Shown here piece after piece: positions 49,472 to 58,547 of a stretch of DNA of 64,000 bases. Source of the stretch: Pseudonocardiales bacterium (lineage in GTDB: Bacteria; Actinomycetota; Actinomycetes; Mycobacteriales; Pseudonocardiaceae). Each line of letters opens with the position of its first letter. The stretch's first letter is position 1. The notes below the pieces were generated by a model, which had not been told where the DNA came from, searched no databases, and saw only the letters and a program-made list of their open reading frames with translations. Location of the stretch: assembly GCA_019244165.1 (NCBI GenBank), contig JAFATA010000075.1:18135-82134 (forward strand), written 5' to 3'. Both the position numbers and the translations under genes were made by a program.

Positions 49472-50740
49472 ATGACCACGACCGATACCCAGGCCGAGGA
49501 CCTGCGCAACAGCCTGATCGACCACATCCGGGAAGCTGGCCACCTCCACTCCAGCAGCATCGAACGAGCACTGCGGACAGTGCCCCGCCACCTGTTCGTG
49601 CCCGAGGCCACCCTCCAGGAGGCCTACGCCAACAAGGCCATCACTACCAAGCCCGGTCCCGAGGGTGGCAGGCCCGCGAGCTGTGCTTCCCAGCCCACGG
49701 TCGTGGCGATGATGCTCGGCCAGCTCGATGCCCGCCCCGGCGATCGCGTCTTGGAGATCGGTGCGGGCACCGGCTACAACGCCGCGCTGCTGGCCGAACT
49801 CGTCGGGGCGAGCGGCGAGGTGACCACGGTCGACATCGCCCCGGACGTGAGTCGGCAGGCCCAGCTCGCACTGGAGGCAACCGGCTACGGACGCGTGCAC
49901 GTCGTCACAGGCGACGGTGTGCGCGGCGCGCCAGAGCATGCTCCCTACCAGCGCATCATCGTCACCGTCGGCCCGTGGGACTTACCGCCGGCCTGGTTGC
50001 ACCAGCTCGCTCCCGGTGGCCGTCTAGTGGTGCCGCTGCACTGGCGCGGGCAGGCCCGAAGCGTGGCCTTCGTCCACGAGAATGGTGTTCTGCAGGCCCG
50101 CGACAGCCAGCTCTGCGGTTTTATCCCGATGATCGGCGAGGGGCAGGACGGTGAGCGCACCGGTCGTATCGCCGAGGGTGTCGCCCTGTACTGGGACCGG
50201 GACCAGCCCATCGACGTGGAGGCGCTCCAGGGAGTCCTCGAGGAGCCTGGGACCACCGTGTGGTCCGGGGCGTCGGTGGTCCCCAATGAGTCCACCGATC
50301 GAATCTGGCTACGTCTGACCGGCACCGAGCCGGGAACCTGCCGCTTCGCCGCCGCTCCCGACGCTATCAACTCCGACCTGTGTAGCCCCGCCTTCGCCTA
50401 CCGCAGCCCCGGCGTGGTCGAAGGCGACTCGCTGGCCTATCTCACCTTGCGCGGTCCCGAGCCCGACGCCGTCGAACGCCGCTGGGAACTCGGTGCCATC
50501 GGCCACGGCCCCGCCGGGGCGCAGCTTGCCGAACGCGTGTGCGACCAGATCCGCGCCTGGGACCGCGACCGCACCGAACAGCCCGTCATCACCGCCTACC
50601 TGGCAGGCGTGCCGTTGGGTGAACTGGCAGGCGGGCAGGTCATGGACAAGCAGTTCACCCGGCTCGTGGTGGCTCCACACACCCGTTGTGGGAGCCTCCC
50701 CATGATCACGGCAGGTAGACGGACAAGGATGCGCTCATGA
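49472..50740 (+). CDS. PIMT-like methyltransferase of FxLD lanthipeptide systems
   Basis: EAYANKAITTK...ASQPTVVAMMLGQLDARPGDRVLEIGAGTGYNAALLAELVG. Confidence 0.82.
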   Translation: MTTTDTQAEDLRNSLIDHIREAGHLHSSSIERALRTVPRHLFVPEATLQEAYANKAITTKPGPEGGRPASCASQPTVVAMMLGQLDARPGDRVLEIGAGTGYNAALLAELVGASGEVTTVDIAPDVSRQAQLALEATGYGRVHVVTGDGVRGAPEHAPYQRIIVTVGPWDLPPAWLHQLAPGGRLVVPLHWRGQARSVAFVHENGVLQARDSQLCGFIPMIGEGQDGERTGRIAEGVALYWDRDQPIDVEALQGVLEEPGTTVWSGASVVPNESTDRIWLRLTGTEPGTCRFAAAPDAINSDLCSPAFAYRSPGVVEGDSLAYLTLRGPEPDAVERRWELGAIGHGPAGAQLAERVCDQIRAWDRDRTEQPVITAYLAGVPLGELAGGQVMDKQFTRLVVAPHTRCGSLPMITAGRRTRMRS

Positions 50741-51910
50741 TCGGTCGGAAGGTGCGTCTGATCCGCCGCAGCCAGCGCAAGTCCCTGGAGGTGGTTGCCG
50801 GGCTGGCTGGGATGAGCAGGTCGGAGCTGTCCCGCATCGAGCTCGGCCAACGCGCACTCGACCGCCGATCCAAGATCGTGGCCCTGGCCAACGCGCTGCA
50901 AGTAGCCCCCTCTGAGCTGATCAACGTTGACGTACCCGCGCCCGGTATTGGGGAAGGCGAGGCGGTAAAAGCGGTCCGGCGCGCGCTGGTCGCGGTCAGC
51001 CGCCACCGGCCCGGCGGGCAGGTCCTCGGCATCAAGGAGTTACGGAGCCGGGTCCGGGCCGTGCTGGACGCCGACCGCCAGTGCCGATGGGTCGGGGTCG
51101 ATGCCGCGCTGCCCGGGCTGATCCGGGATCTGCACACCTCAATCAGGGCCGGTCGGGACGTGGCCGAGCTGCTCGACCTGGCGGTGATGCTGCACGTAAA
51201 TGGCACGGGTGCATGGCTGGGGGGCATAGGTGCTGGGGCGGAGCTGCGCTCGCTCAACATGTTGGTGGCCCGCCAGGCCGCCGAGCACCGCGACGACCCG
51301 ACCATGCTGGGTCTCGCGGTGTGGGGTGACGGGCTGGTGATGCTCTCAGCCGGAGACGTCGAGCTGGCCCGGGCTGAGCTGGACGCGGTCGCCGTGCCGA
51401 CGAACACCCCAGAGTCGATGCAGATGGCGGGCGAGCTCGCCCTGTGCCAGTCGTACGTACGTGGCCGCGGTAGACCAGCGCCCAGCGGACGTGGAGGCGG
51501 CCATGGACCACGCCAGCGAGTTGGCCGAACGCACCGGGGAGGGCGATGCCTACGGGTTGTGGTTCGGCCCCACCAACGTGGGCATCTGGCGGTTGCACGA
51601 TGCTGTGGAGGTTGGGGACTACGCGCGCGCCGCCGCCGTTGCGGAAGACCTGAACCCGCGGGAGCACCCCAGCCGGGAGCGTCAGGCCGCGTACTGGAGC
51701 AACTACGGTCGGGCGCTGGCCCGAGTGCGGGGACGGCAGGATGATGCGGTGTTGGCGTTGCGCCGCAGCGAGATGCTCTACGCGACGCGCATGCAGCACG
51801 ACCCGTTCGTCCGCGACGTGCTCGGCGAGTTGGTAGTCCGGTGGCGTCGGGACACCCCCATCGGTCGGGAGCTGCGGGGGATGGCCTACCGCGCTGGTCT
51901 GCCGATGTAA
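50737..51910 (+). pseudogene. XRE-family regulator (copy 3), frameshifted by a 4-bp tandem duplication
   Basis: TCGTACGTACGTGGCC at 51451-51466 versus TCGTACGTGGCT in copy 2; ORFs 50737..51744 and 51461..51910 together restore the full protein. Confidence 0.85.
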
Positions 51911-51976
51911 CCCATCCGGGGGACGTTTCCCCTTGAGGGGAGATCCACTGCTGCTGATCAACCATGGTCATCGCTC

Positions 51977-52204
51977 ATGACCACGAGCAATCGCCGGAAT
52001 CGTCGGGTGCTCCACGCCACGTGCATGCTGCACAAAGGCCCGATAGGCTTCGTCAACCTCGCCGTCCGCAAGGTGGAGGCCCCCTCCGCTGTGGCGCCCG
52101 AATTCATCGAGTTTGACCCGCACGTCACCGGGACCTGCGTCATCCGCCTCGACGAAACCGCCGCGAAGCAACTGTTCGACCTCCTCGGGGAGTGGCTGAG
52201 GTGA
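51977..52204 (+). CDS. Small protein (small ORF-A, full-length)
   Basis: MTTSNRRNRRVLHATCMLHKGPIGFVNLAVRKVEAPSAVAPEFIEFDPHVTGTCVIRLDETAAKQLFDLLGEWLR. Confidence 0.6.
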   Translation: MTTSNRRNRRVLHATCMLHKGPIGFVNLAVRKVEAPSAVAPEFIEFDPHVTGTCVIRLDETAAKQLFDLLGEWLR

Positions 52205-52449
52205 GCGAACCATTGCCGGAAGGCGTCTTTCACCTCCTGACCGCCGACAACATGGTGCGCCATCCCTTCTATGGGACCTACATCACTGTCTGCGGGGAGG
52301 ACGTGCCCGCGTCGGACCTGCCACCGTTGTGCTACGACGACGATGACGGCGACATCGTCCGCAACCCCGCGTACTGCCCAGAATGCGTCCGCGAGGCCGC
52401 CCGCTGGAACGCCGAGCCTGGCCAGACCCGACCACCCACCGACACCTGA
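52192..52449 (+). CDS. Small Cys-rich protein (small ORF-B, copy 3)
   Basis: EPLPEGVFHLLTADNMVRH...CGEDVPASDLPPLCYDDDDGDIVRNPAYCPECVREAARW. Confidence 0.65.
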   Translation: MAEVSEPLPEGVFHLLTADNMVRHPFYGTYITVCGEDVPASDLPPLCYDDDDGDIVRNPAYCPECVREAARWNAEPGQTRPPTDT

Positions 52450-52985
52450 TGGCCCACAGCGAGGACCGGATGCGCAAAACCATCGACGCCGCCGATGTGT
52501 GCGCGGTGTTAGTTTCGGGCGGCTTGGATTCGTTGGCTGTGCTGGTCCGGTTGTGTCAGATTTCCGCAGGGACCGGCCGCCGGGTGCTCGGTGTCTGCGC
52601 CGAGATGACCGACGATTGCGGGTTGTCGAACGTTCCGGTGCTTGAGCGTTTGCTACGAGATCTGCGACTCGACTGTGAGCTTCTCGTTGTGCGGCGCCAC
52701 GAGTCGCCGGATGCGGCTCCTACCTGGTCTCCAGACGGGCCGAGGCTTGATGCTCTACCCGAGGTGAATCGGCTCGTATGCGCACGCGCTGCTACGGCTG
52801 GGGCCACGCTGGTGTTGCACGGTAGCGGTGCTGATGGCGCCGCGTTGCGTGAGGGCGTGGCGTTGGTTGCGCCGTGGCTGCCTGGGCGAACGCGAGCACT
52901 GTCCTACCTCGCGGCGGATTGCCCGCATCTGGCAACGGCGAGCGTTCCCCGGCTCATCGGGGTGCGGTACCGCGACATCGTTTAG
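52449..52985 (+). CDS. PP-loop ATPase-like protein (asparagine-synthase-domain-like), short/possibly truncated
   Basis: VLVSGGLDSLAVL PP-loop and LHGSGADG; ATG overlaps preceding stop. Confidence 0.6.
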   Translation: MAHSEDRMRKTIDAADVCAVLVSGGLDSLAVLVRLCQISAGTGRRVLGVCAEMTDDCGLSNVPVLERLLRDLRLDCELLVVRRHESPDAAPTWSPDGPRLDALPEVNRLVCARAATAGATLVLHGSGADGAALREGVALVAPWLPGRTRALSYLAADCPHLATASVPRLIGVRYRDIV

Positions 52986-53227
52986 CAGCGGATAGACCGG
53001 TGGATTGACGGTCTGGTGTCCTGGCATCGGGATTGTCACGCAGACTGGGCTGCTATGGCGGCATGGGACTCGATGGCTCGCGGGCGTCCGGTTCCCACAC
53101 CTGGCCCGAATCAAATGGGCGAGTCCGTTCGAAGCATCGCGGGCGCGCGAAGTGTGCCTACTGGCGCGCGAAGCGCCTGATAGTGGAGCTATTTCCGGAG
53201 AGTGAACGGCACATCCGCGCAAGGACT

Positions 53228-53288
53228 GATCACGGTTTGTGTGCCGTAGGCGACAATACGTGTCGCCTACGGCACACAAACCGTGATC
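53228..53288. terminator. Long hairpin, 28-bp perfect arms, 5-nt loop (possible terminator)
   Basis: GATCACGGTTTGTGTGCCGTAGGCGACA-atacg-TGTCGCCTACGGCACACAAACCGTGATC. Confidence 0.75.
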
Positions 53289-53448
53289 TCGAGCTTGTTC
53301 GGAAAAAAGACTCGCTGCTCCTCGCGCGGGTGGCTGCGGTCGAGGAATGGCTCTCGGGCGCCGAGCGGATGAGCTACGACATTGCGTGACGCCGTGCAGT
53401 GGCCGGAGGAGGTCATCGGTGGCTGATCGATGCCAGTAGGCTGGACTG

Positions 53449-55146
53449 ATGTCTGAGCAGGCCGAGCCGAATGCCTCTGATGCCGCCGCTGGCCAGGGGG
53501 CTGCTCATGTTGCCGCGCTGATCGCGGGGCGTGCTCCGGAGGCGGTGCGTCTGCGTGCCGTGCTCGGTCTGGTTGTCTCGGGTGGCCGGCACGAAATTCC
53601 GCACCTCGTGCGCAGTTGTGGCCTGTCGCGTCAGTTGGTGCTCGGTCTGTTGCGCAGCGCGGGGGCTGACATCGGGTGGGACGGGGACACCGTGTGGTTC
53701 GCTGGCGTCCAGCGGGATTATCAGGAGCTGATCGCGGCGGAATCGGCGTCCTCGAGTCATGCTGACGACTCTGTTCCTGTTGTTCTTGTGGAGCGGATGC
53801 GCGGCATTCTCGCTCGCGTTCCACCGCCGATCCATGGACTTGACCAGGTTCCGGCGACGGCGGAAACGGTGCTGCGGCGGGCACGATACCTCGCCCGCGA
53901 GTTCAATCTCGACCAGACGCGTCTGCTGTTCATCGGTGATCACGACTGCACGTCGCTGGCGTTCGCTGTGCTCGGTGTCGCACCGCGCTCGGTGACCGTC
54001 GTCGATATCGACGAACGGCTACTGGCCTTCCTTGCCGGCCAGCCCCAGGCGGCCGACGGGTCGATCACCCCATTGTTCGCCGACCTTCGGCTTGGGTTGC
54101 CCGAATCGGCGCGGGCGGCGCATGACGTGGCGTTCACCGACCCGCCCTACACCGCTGACGGCGTCGGGTTGTTTGTCGCGCGCGCGGTGGAGGGTCTGAC
54201 GGAACCGGCCAAGGGACGGATTTTGGTGGCGTATGGCTATTCGGAGTCGACACCGGCCCTGGGGCTCAAGGTGCAACGCGCCCTCACCGATCTGGAGCTG
54301 CTGTTCGAGGCCGTGTTGCCCGACTTTAACCATTACGATGGCGCCCAGGCCATCGGTTCGCGGGCTGACCTCTACCGACTTCGGCCAACCAAAAGAACGG
54401 ACCGAATCGCCCTGCGCGCCCTCGCCCGGTACGGCAAGACCATGTACACCCACGGCAGCCAATCCGAGGAAAGCCGCGACGGCAGCACCAGAGCAGCCGC
54501 AGAAGACACCGTGGCTCAGAGTGTGGTGGAGCAGTTCGGTGGCGGCACTGCCCCCTTGCTCGTCGGCGCCGGTTGGGCGGGACACAACGTGGTGCCCATC
54601 GAGGGTTTCCTGTCTGCGGAGAAATCATCGCGGCAGGCCGAAACAACGATCATCGATCTCCGGCCGCTGTTCGGGTGGTCACTCATCCGGGCCGCGTTGA
54701 CCGCGACCAGCGAGCGGACCATCATCATCGCGCCTCGGGATGCCTATGGGTTACACTCGGCGACCGAGTCCGCTTATCTCCGCGCGGCGCTGGAACCTAG
54801 CTACCAGGTCGAGAACATTCAGCGTTCCTTCTGCGGCACCGACTCCGCCGTTGTCGAGCTTCGACGCACCGCCACGGAATCCGTCGCGACGAATGTCTGG
54901 CGCCGCCCACACAGCAGGGCCGCCACCACCTGGCGCGAAAGCCTGATCGCCGCAGCCCGACTGCACGGAACCGAACTGACCAAGAACCAGGCACGAACGC
55001 TCATCGAGCAGACACAACTTACCACCAGCGTCACCGATCACCATCTCATCGACCTCCCCATCGCTACTCTCGCGCGGCTTCACCAAGCGATTGACGAGAC
55101 GGCACGCCCCTACTCGGTCGGCGATGGCCACACTGGGCTCATATGA
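53449..55146 (+). CDS. Bis-aminopropyl spermidine synthase (BpsA)-like methyltransferase-fold protein with extra C-terminal region
   Basis: RLLFIGDHDCTSLAFAVLG...VTVVDIDERLLAFL...HDVAFTDPPYTADGVGLFVARAVEGL. Confidence 0.65.
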   Translation: MSEQAEPNASDAAAGQGAAHVAALIAGRAPEAVRLRAVLGLVVSGGRHEIPHLVRSCGLSRQLVLGLLRSAGADIGWDGDTVWFAGVQRDYQELIAAESASSSHADDSVPVVLVERMRGILARVPPPIHGLDQVPATAETVLRRARYLAREFNLDQTRLLFIGDHDCTSLAFAVLGVAPRSVTVVDIDERLLAFLAGQPQAADGSITPLFADLRLGLPESARAAHDVAFTDPPYTADGVGLFVARAVEGLTEPAKGRILVAYGYSESTPALGLKVQRALTDLELLFEAVLPDFNHYDGAQAIGSRADLYRLRPTKRTDRIALRALARYGKTMYTHGSQSEESRDGSTRAAAEDTVAQSVVEQFGGGTAPLLVGAGWAGHNVVPIEGFLSAEKSSRQAETTIIDLRPLFGWSLIRAALTATSERTIIIAPRDAYGLHSATESAYLRAALEPSYQVENIQRSFCGTDSAVVELRRTATESVATNVWRRPHSRAATTWRESLIAAARLHGTELTKNQARTLIEQTQLTTSVTDHHLIDLPIATLARLHQAIDETARPYSVGDGHTGLI

Positions 55147-55223
55147 TCGTCATCGGGCCAGCTCATCGCGAGGGGACAGCCCGTGGGTCGACGGCTTGGC
55201 AACTTCTAGTCATACTTCTGACC

Positions 55224-55508
55224 ATGACGACAATGCCACTCGCCGATGTCAAGGCGCGCCTATCCGAGCTGGTGGGGAGGGTCCACGCGCATCACGAACG
55301 AGTCACGGTGACGGTGCACGGCCGACCGTCTGCGGTGCTCATCGCAGTGGAGGATCTGGAGGCGTTGGAGGAGACATTGTCGGTTCTGTCCGATCCTGAA
55401 ACTCTGCGGCGCTTGGTTCAGTCCGATGCCGAGCTGGCGCGAGGCGAGGTAGTGGGTGCTGAGGAGTTGGCTGAGTCGATGGCGGCACGACGCCGACACT
55501 CGGCGTGA
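55224..55508 (+). CDS. Phd/YefM-type antitoxin
   Basis: MPLADVKARLSELVGRVHAHHERVTVTVHGRPSAVLIAVEDLEALEETL. Confidence 0.87.
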   Translation: MTTMPLADVKARLSELVGRVHAHHERVTVTVHGRPSAVLIAVEDLEALEETLSVLSDPETLRRLVQSDAELARGEVVGAEELAESMAARRRHSA

Positions 55509-56020
55509 GCCACGAGTCGGTGGAGCGCTTCTCGCTGCGCGTCACTCCCGCCGTCCGGCGAGCGCTCACTGAGCGGCTTCCCGAGTCGGTCGCGTTCGCC
55601 GCGTTCGAGTTCATCAACGGACCGCTGCTGGACAACCCACACCGTGTGGGCCGACGTCTTTTGGCGCCACTGGATGATCGGTATAGCGCTCGGCGCGGCA
55701 GCTACCGGATCATCTACCGGATCGACGACAAGGAGCAGACGGTCGTGCCGGAGAGGTCGCAGGAGAGCCTGACGACGGCCAGGTCGATGCGTTGCAAGCA
55801 GCGTGCCGCGACGATGAGCCCTCATCAACGTCGGTTCACCCCTCGGAGCCGTCCGGGCCGTCCTCCTCGTCGGGTTCTGTCATGGGAAACTGCCGGTGTT
55901 CGTGACGCTCGCGCACCTCGACGTGCGCCTCGACTGGCGTCCGATCGCGCACCGTTTCGATCATCGAAGCCAGGAACTGGTCGGCCCGCAGATCCGGCGG
56001 CGTCACATCGTTCCGGATAG
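55505..56020 (+). CDS. RelE/ParE-type toxin, atypical C-terminal extension
   Basis: VTPAVRRALTERLPESVAFAAFEFINGPLLDNPHRVGRRLLAPLDDRYSARRGSYRIIYRIDDKEQTVV; tail runs antisense into the endonuclease gene. Confidence 0.7.
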   Translation: MSHESVERFSLRVTPAVRRALTERLPESVAFAAFEFINGPLLDNPHRVGRRLLAPLDDRYSARRGSYRIIYRIDDKEQTVVPERSQESLTTARSMRCKQRAATMSPHQRRFTPRSRPGRPPRRVLSWETAGVRDARAPRRAPRLASDRAPFRSSKPGTGRPADPAASHRSG

Positions 56021-56749
56021 TGACTCCCTCGAAACAGGCGCCGCCCCCTCCTCTCCCCATTCAGCGACCACCATGCAGGTGGTGTCATAAACGTCCATCT
56101 CGGAGCGCAGCTTTCGCAGCATGTCAATCGCCGACTCGAAACGGCCAGGTTTCTTGAGAATCGTCGAGCGAAACACGAACAGAAACCCGGTCGCAGCGAG
56201 CGAGAACCGAGCACGCAGGTTCTTTGCGTCCCCGTAGGACTCCTCGAAACGGTTCTTCAAGTTGTTGCCGAATGACGAGACCATTGATTTCGTCGACACC
56301 ATCAGCTCGGGGCCACGTGACCACTGCGCGATGACAACATCGACCTGTTTGGCGTAGGCTCTTCCGAGTACCTTGGCATCGCGTGGCGCCACCGTCGCAT
56401 TGCGTATCAATTGGGCCTCGAGTTCACCACGCAGCCGCTGGGGCAAGCTTCGCAGGAGGAGGCCCACTTCGCGCGGCAGCACGCGGGGTTTGGTCAAGCG
56501 TGGCCAGACCTCATCCGCGGGGAAGCCAGCCCGCCGCAGCTCCGTGGCAACCCACGCATCGATTGCGTTAGCGAACCGACCGGACTCCGAGCCGCTACCG
56601 GCGTCAATCGGGATCGCCAGCAGCATCCGGAGCAGGTCGTAGTCTGGTTCATAGCGACGGCCCGCTGGTGTGATATGCCACGGATTGCCGATGCCACCGC
56701 GACCACGAATAGCGTCTTCGAAGATGTCGAAGACATCGCCTTTCGCCAC
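55836..56749 (-). pseudogene. Restriction endonuclease-like protein with apparent frameshift near 56043-56058
   Basis: ORF 56003..56749 partnered with a DNA methyltransferase; natural-looking continuation in another frame (CFEGVTIRNDVTPPDLRADQFLASMIETVRDRTPVEAHVEVRERHEHRQFPM). Confidence 0.55.
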
Positions 56750-56765
56750 GCGCTATATCCCTCAG

Positions 56766-58481
56766 CTACTCGGCAGCGGGCGCTGGTTCCGACCGGGTCA
56801 GCCGACGCGAGCGCAACGCGTCGGCGGCCGCGAGAAGCTGCTTAACGTGATGGGGCTCCACTCCCATGACGTCACGCAGGAGCACGTCGTCCACCTGCGT
56901 GACCACCTCAGTCCAGCGACCGGCTGCCAGCCACTCGTCGAGTAGCCTGCTCGATGATTCCAGCCGTTCCCAGGCTCTCTGCAGGTCATCCGGCGCCGGC
57001 ACCGGGAGCAGGGCTGCCTCGCGTGGCTCCATCTTGAGGATGCCCCCACCGTAAGAACGGCCGAATACCTCAGCGCCCAGCAAGGAGACGCTGTTCAGAG
57101 ACACGAGCGGTAGGGCCGAGCGCGCGATCCGGGGTGCGCCTGGCAGCAGTCGAACTCCGTGCATCGAGTTGACGAAGGTCGCCTCGGCGGTGTTGGCGAT
57201 CAGCCGGGGATAGCGATGACTCATATAGGTGAAGAAAAGGTCCGGCGGTGGCACAGCGGGGGGCCGCCACCACGGGGAGCGGATCGTGCATTTGTAAGCC
57301 TCGTGCACTGCCTGCTCCCGTCCCCGGGCGAGGTATGCCGCCAGAGCCCTTGATCGATCATTCGCCGCGGGATAGAGCAGCCACACCCGCTCGCCTTGAG
57401 CGCGCAGCTCAGTCCACCGCTCAGTGGAGAAGTCCAGGCTCCGTAGGTGCTTCGTCCCCGGCGGGCAGACCTTCATCACGTGGCGGCCCTCAATGAGGCG
57501 GTACCGCACGCGCGTCTGCTCCGACATCGTGAAGTAGTGATTCGCACCGGTCACCGTACCCAGCTCGGGCTTACCGTAGCTGGACAGTGGCGTGAAGCGC
57601 TCGCTGCTCACGGCCTTGAACAAACGTCGTTGCCGGTTCGGCAATAACAAGTCGGTCCACTTGCCGCTGTCCGAGGGCGTGACGCTCAGGTTCGTCATGG
57701 GCCGGATCGAGACGAGGTCGGCGGCGTCGTGAAGGCAGTAGAGCGAGAAGGCGTCGCAGCCACCGCTGCCACTCGCCAGGACCAAGACCACCTTTTCGGT
57801 CGCGTCCGGGAACTGCAACCGCTCGAAAAGCACCAGGTGCACTTGCTCGAAACGCCGCCGCAGCCACGCGCGGATCGGATCGGCATACCCGACGGTCAGG
57901 AGTTCGGCGGGCAGCACCATCGCCAGTCGTCCGTCCGGCTGAAGGAAGCCACCGGCATGGACGAGAAGTGCCGCCCAGGATGAGGCCAGACCGGACAGCC
58001 GGACGTGTTGGCGGAGAGCCGCCTGCCGCGATTTCGCTCGCGCCTCGCCGATATGACGCTGATAACGGACAAAAGGCGGATTGCCGATCACGGCGTCCAT
58101 CACGGGCAGCGGCGCACCCAGGTGCTCCGGGGTAGCAATCTCCGGGGTAGCCCCCGGGGGAGCAATATCGAAAAAATCCGCAGCCAGCAGGTGTGCGCTC
58201 AGGCCCTCGGTCTCCAGGACGGTGCTTGCCCGGTCCAGCGAGGCCTCATGAAGATCTACACCGAAGAGATGCTCCTCCAGGTCGCCGTCCTCCTGGCCGA
58301 GCGCACGCAACCGTAGCCCCGCCGAGCGCAGGAAGGCCGCTTCTCCGCAGGTCGGGTCCAGAATCCGGGCATCCCGGTCACCACCGACCGCCCAGTCGGC
58401 CAGGTAGTCGGCGATCTGCGGCGGGGTGAAGAAAGCACCGCGTTCCTTGCGGACGGCGGGACTGTCCTCAGGTCGGATCAT
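56766..58481 (-). CDS. N6-adenine DNA methyltransferase (type II/IIG-like)
   Basis: ERGAFFTPPQIADYLADWAV; ILDPTCGEAAFLRSA; DAVIGNPPFVRYQRH (NPPF). Confidence 0.87.
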   Translation of the reverse strand: MIRPEDSPAVRKERGAFFTPPQIADYLADWAVGGDRDARILDPTCGEAAFLRSAGLRLRALGQEDGDLEEHLFGVDLHEASLDRASTVLETEGLSAHLLAADFFDIAPPGATPEIATPEHLGAPLPVMDAVIGNPPFVRYQRHIGEARAKSRQAALRQHVRLSGLASSWAALLVHAGGFLQPDGRLAMVLPAELLTVGYADPIRAWLRRRFEQVHLVLFERLQFPDATEKVVLVLASGSGGCDAFSLYCLHDAADLVSIRPMTNLSVTPSDSGKWTDLLLPNRQRRLFKAVSSERFTPLSSYGKPELGTVTGANHYFTMSEQTRVRYRLIEGRHVMKVCPPGTKHLRSLDFSTERWTELRAQGERVWLLYPAANDRSRALAAYLARGREQAVHEAYKCTIRSPWWRPPAVPPPDLFFTYMSHRYPRLIANTAEATFVNSMHGVRLLPGAPRIARSALPLVSLNSVSLLGAEVFGRSYGGGILKMEPREAALLPVPAPDDLQRAWERLESSSRLLDEWLAAGRWTEVVTQVDDVLLRDVMGVEPHHVKQLLAAADALRSRRLTRSEPAPAAE

Positions 58482-58547
58482 GGCCAGATCGTATGGCGAG
58501 GGTCTGACAGAACTGGCGGCGGAGCGTGGCGTGTCTCGTACGAGGGG

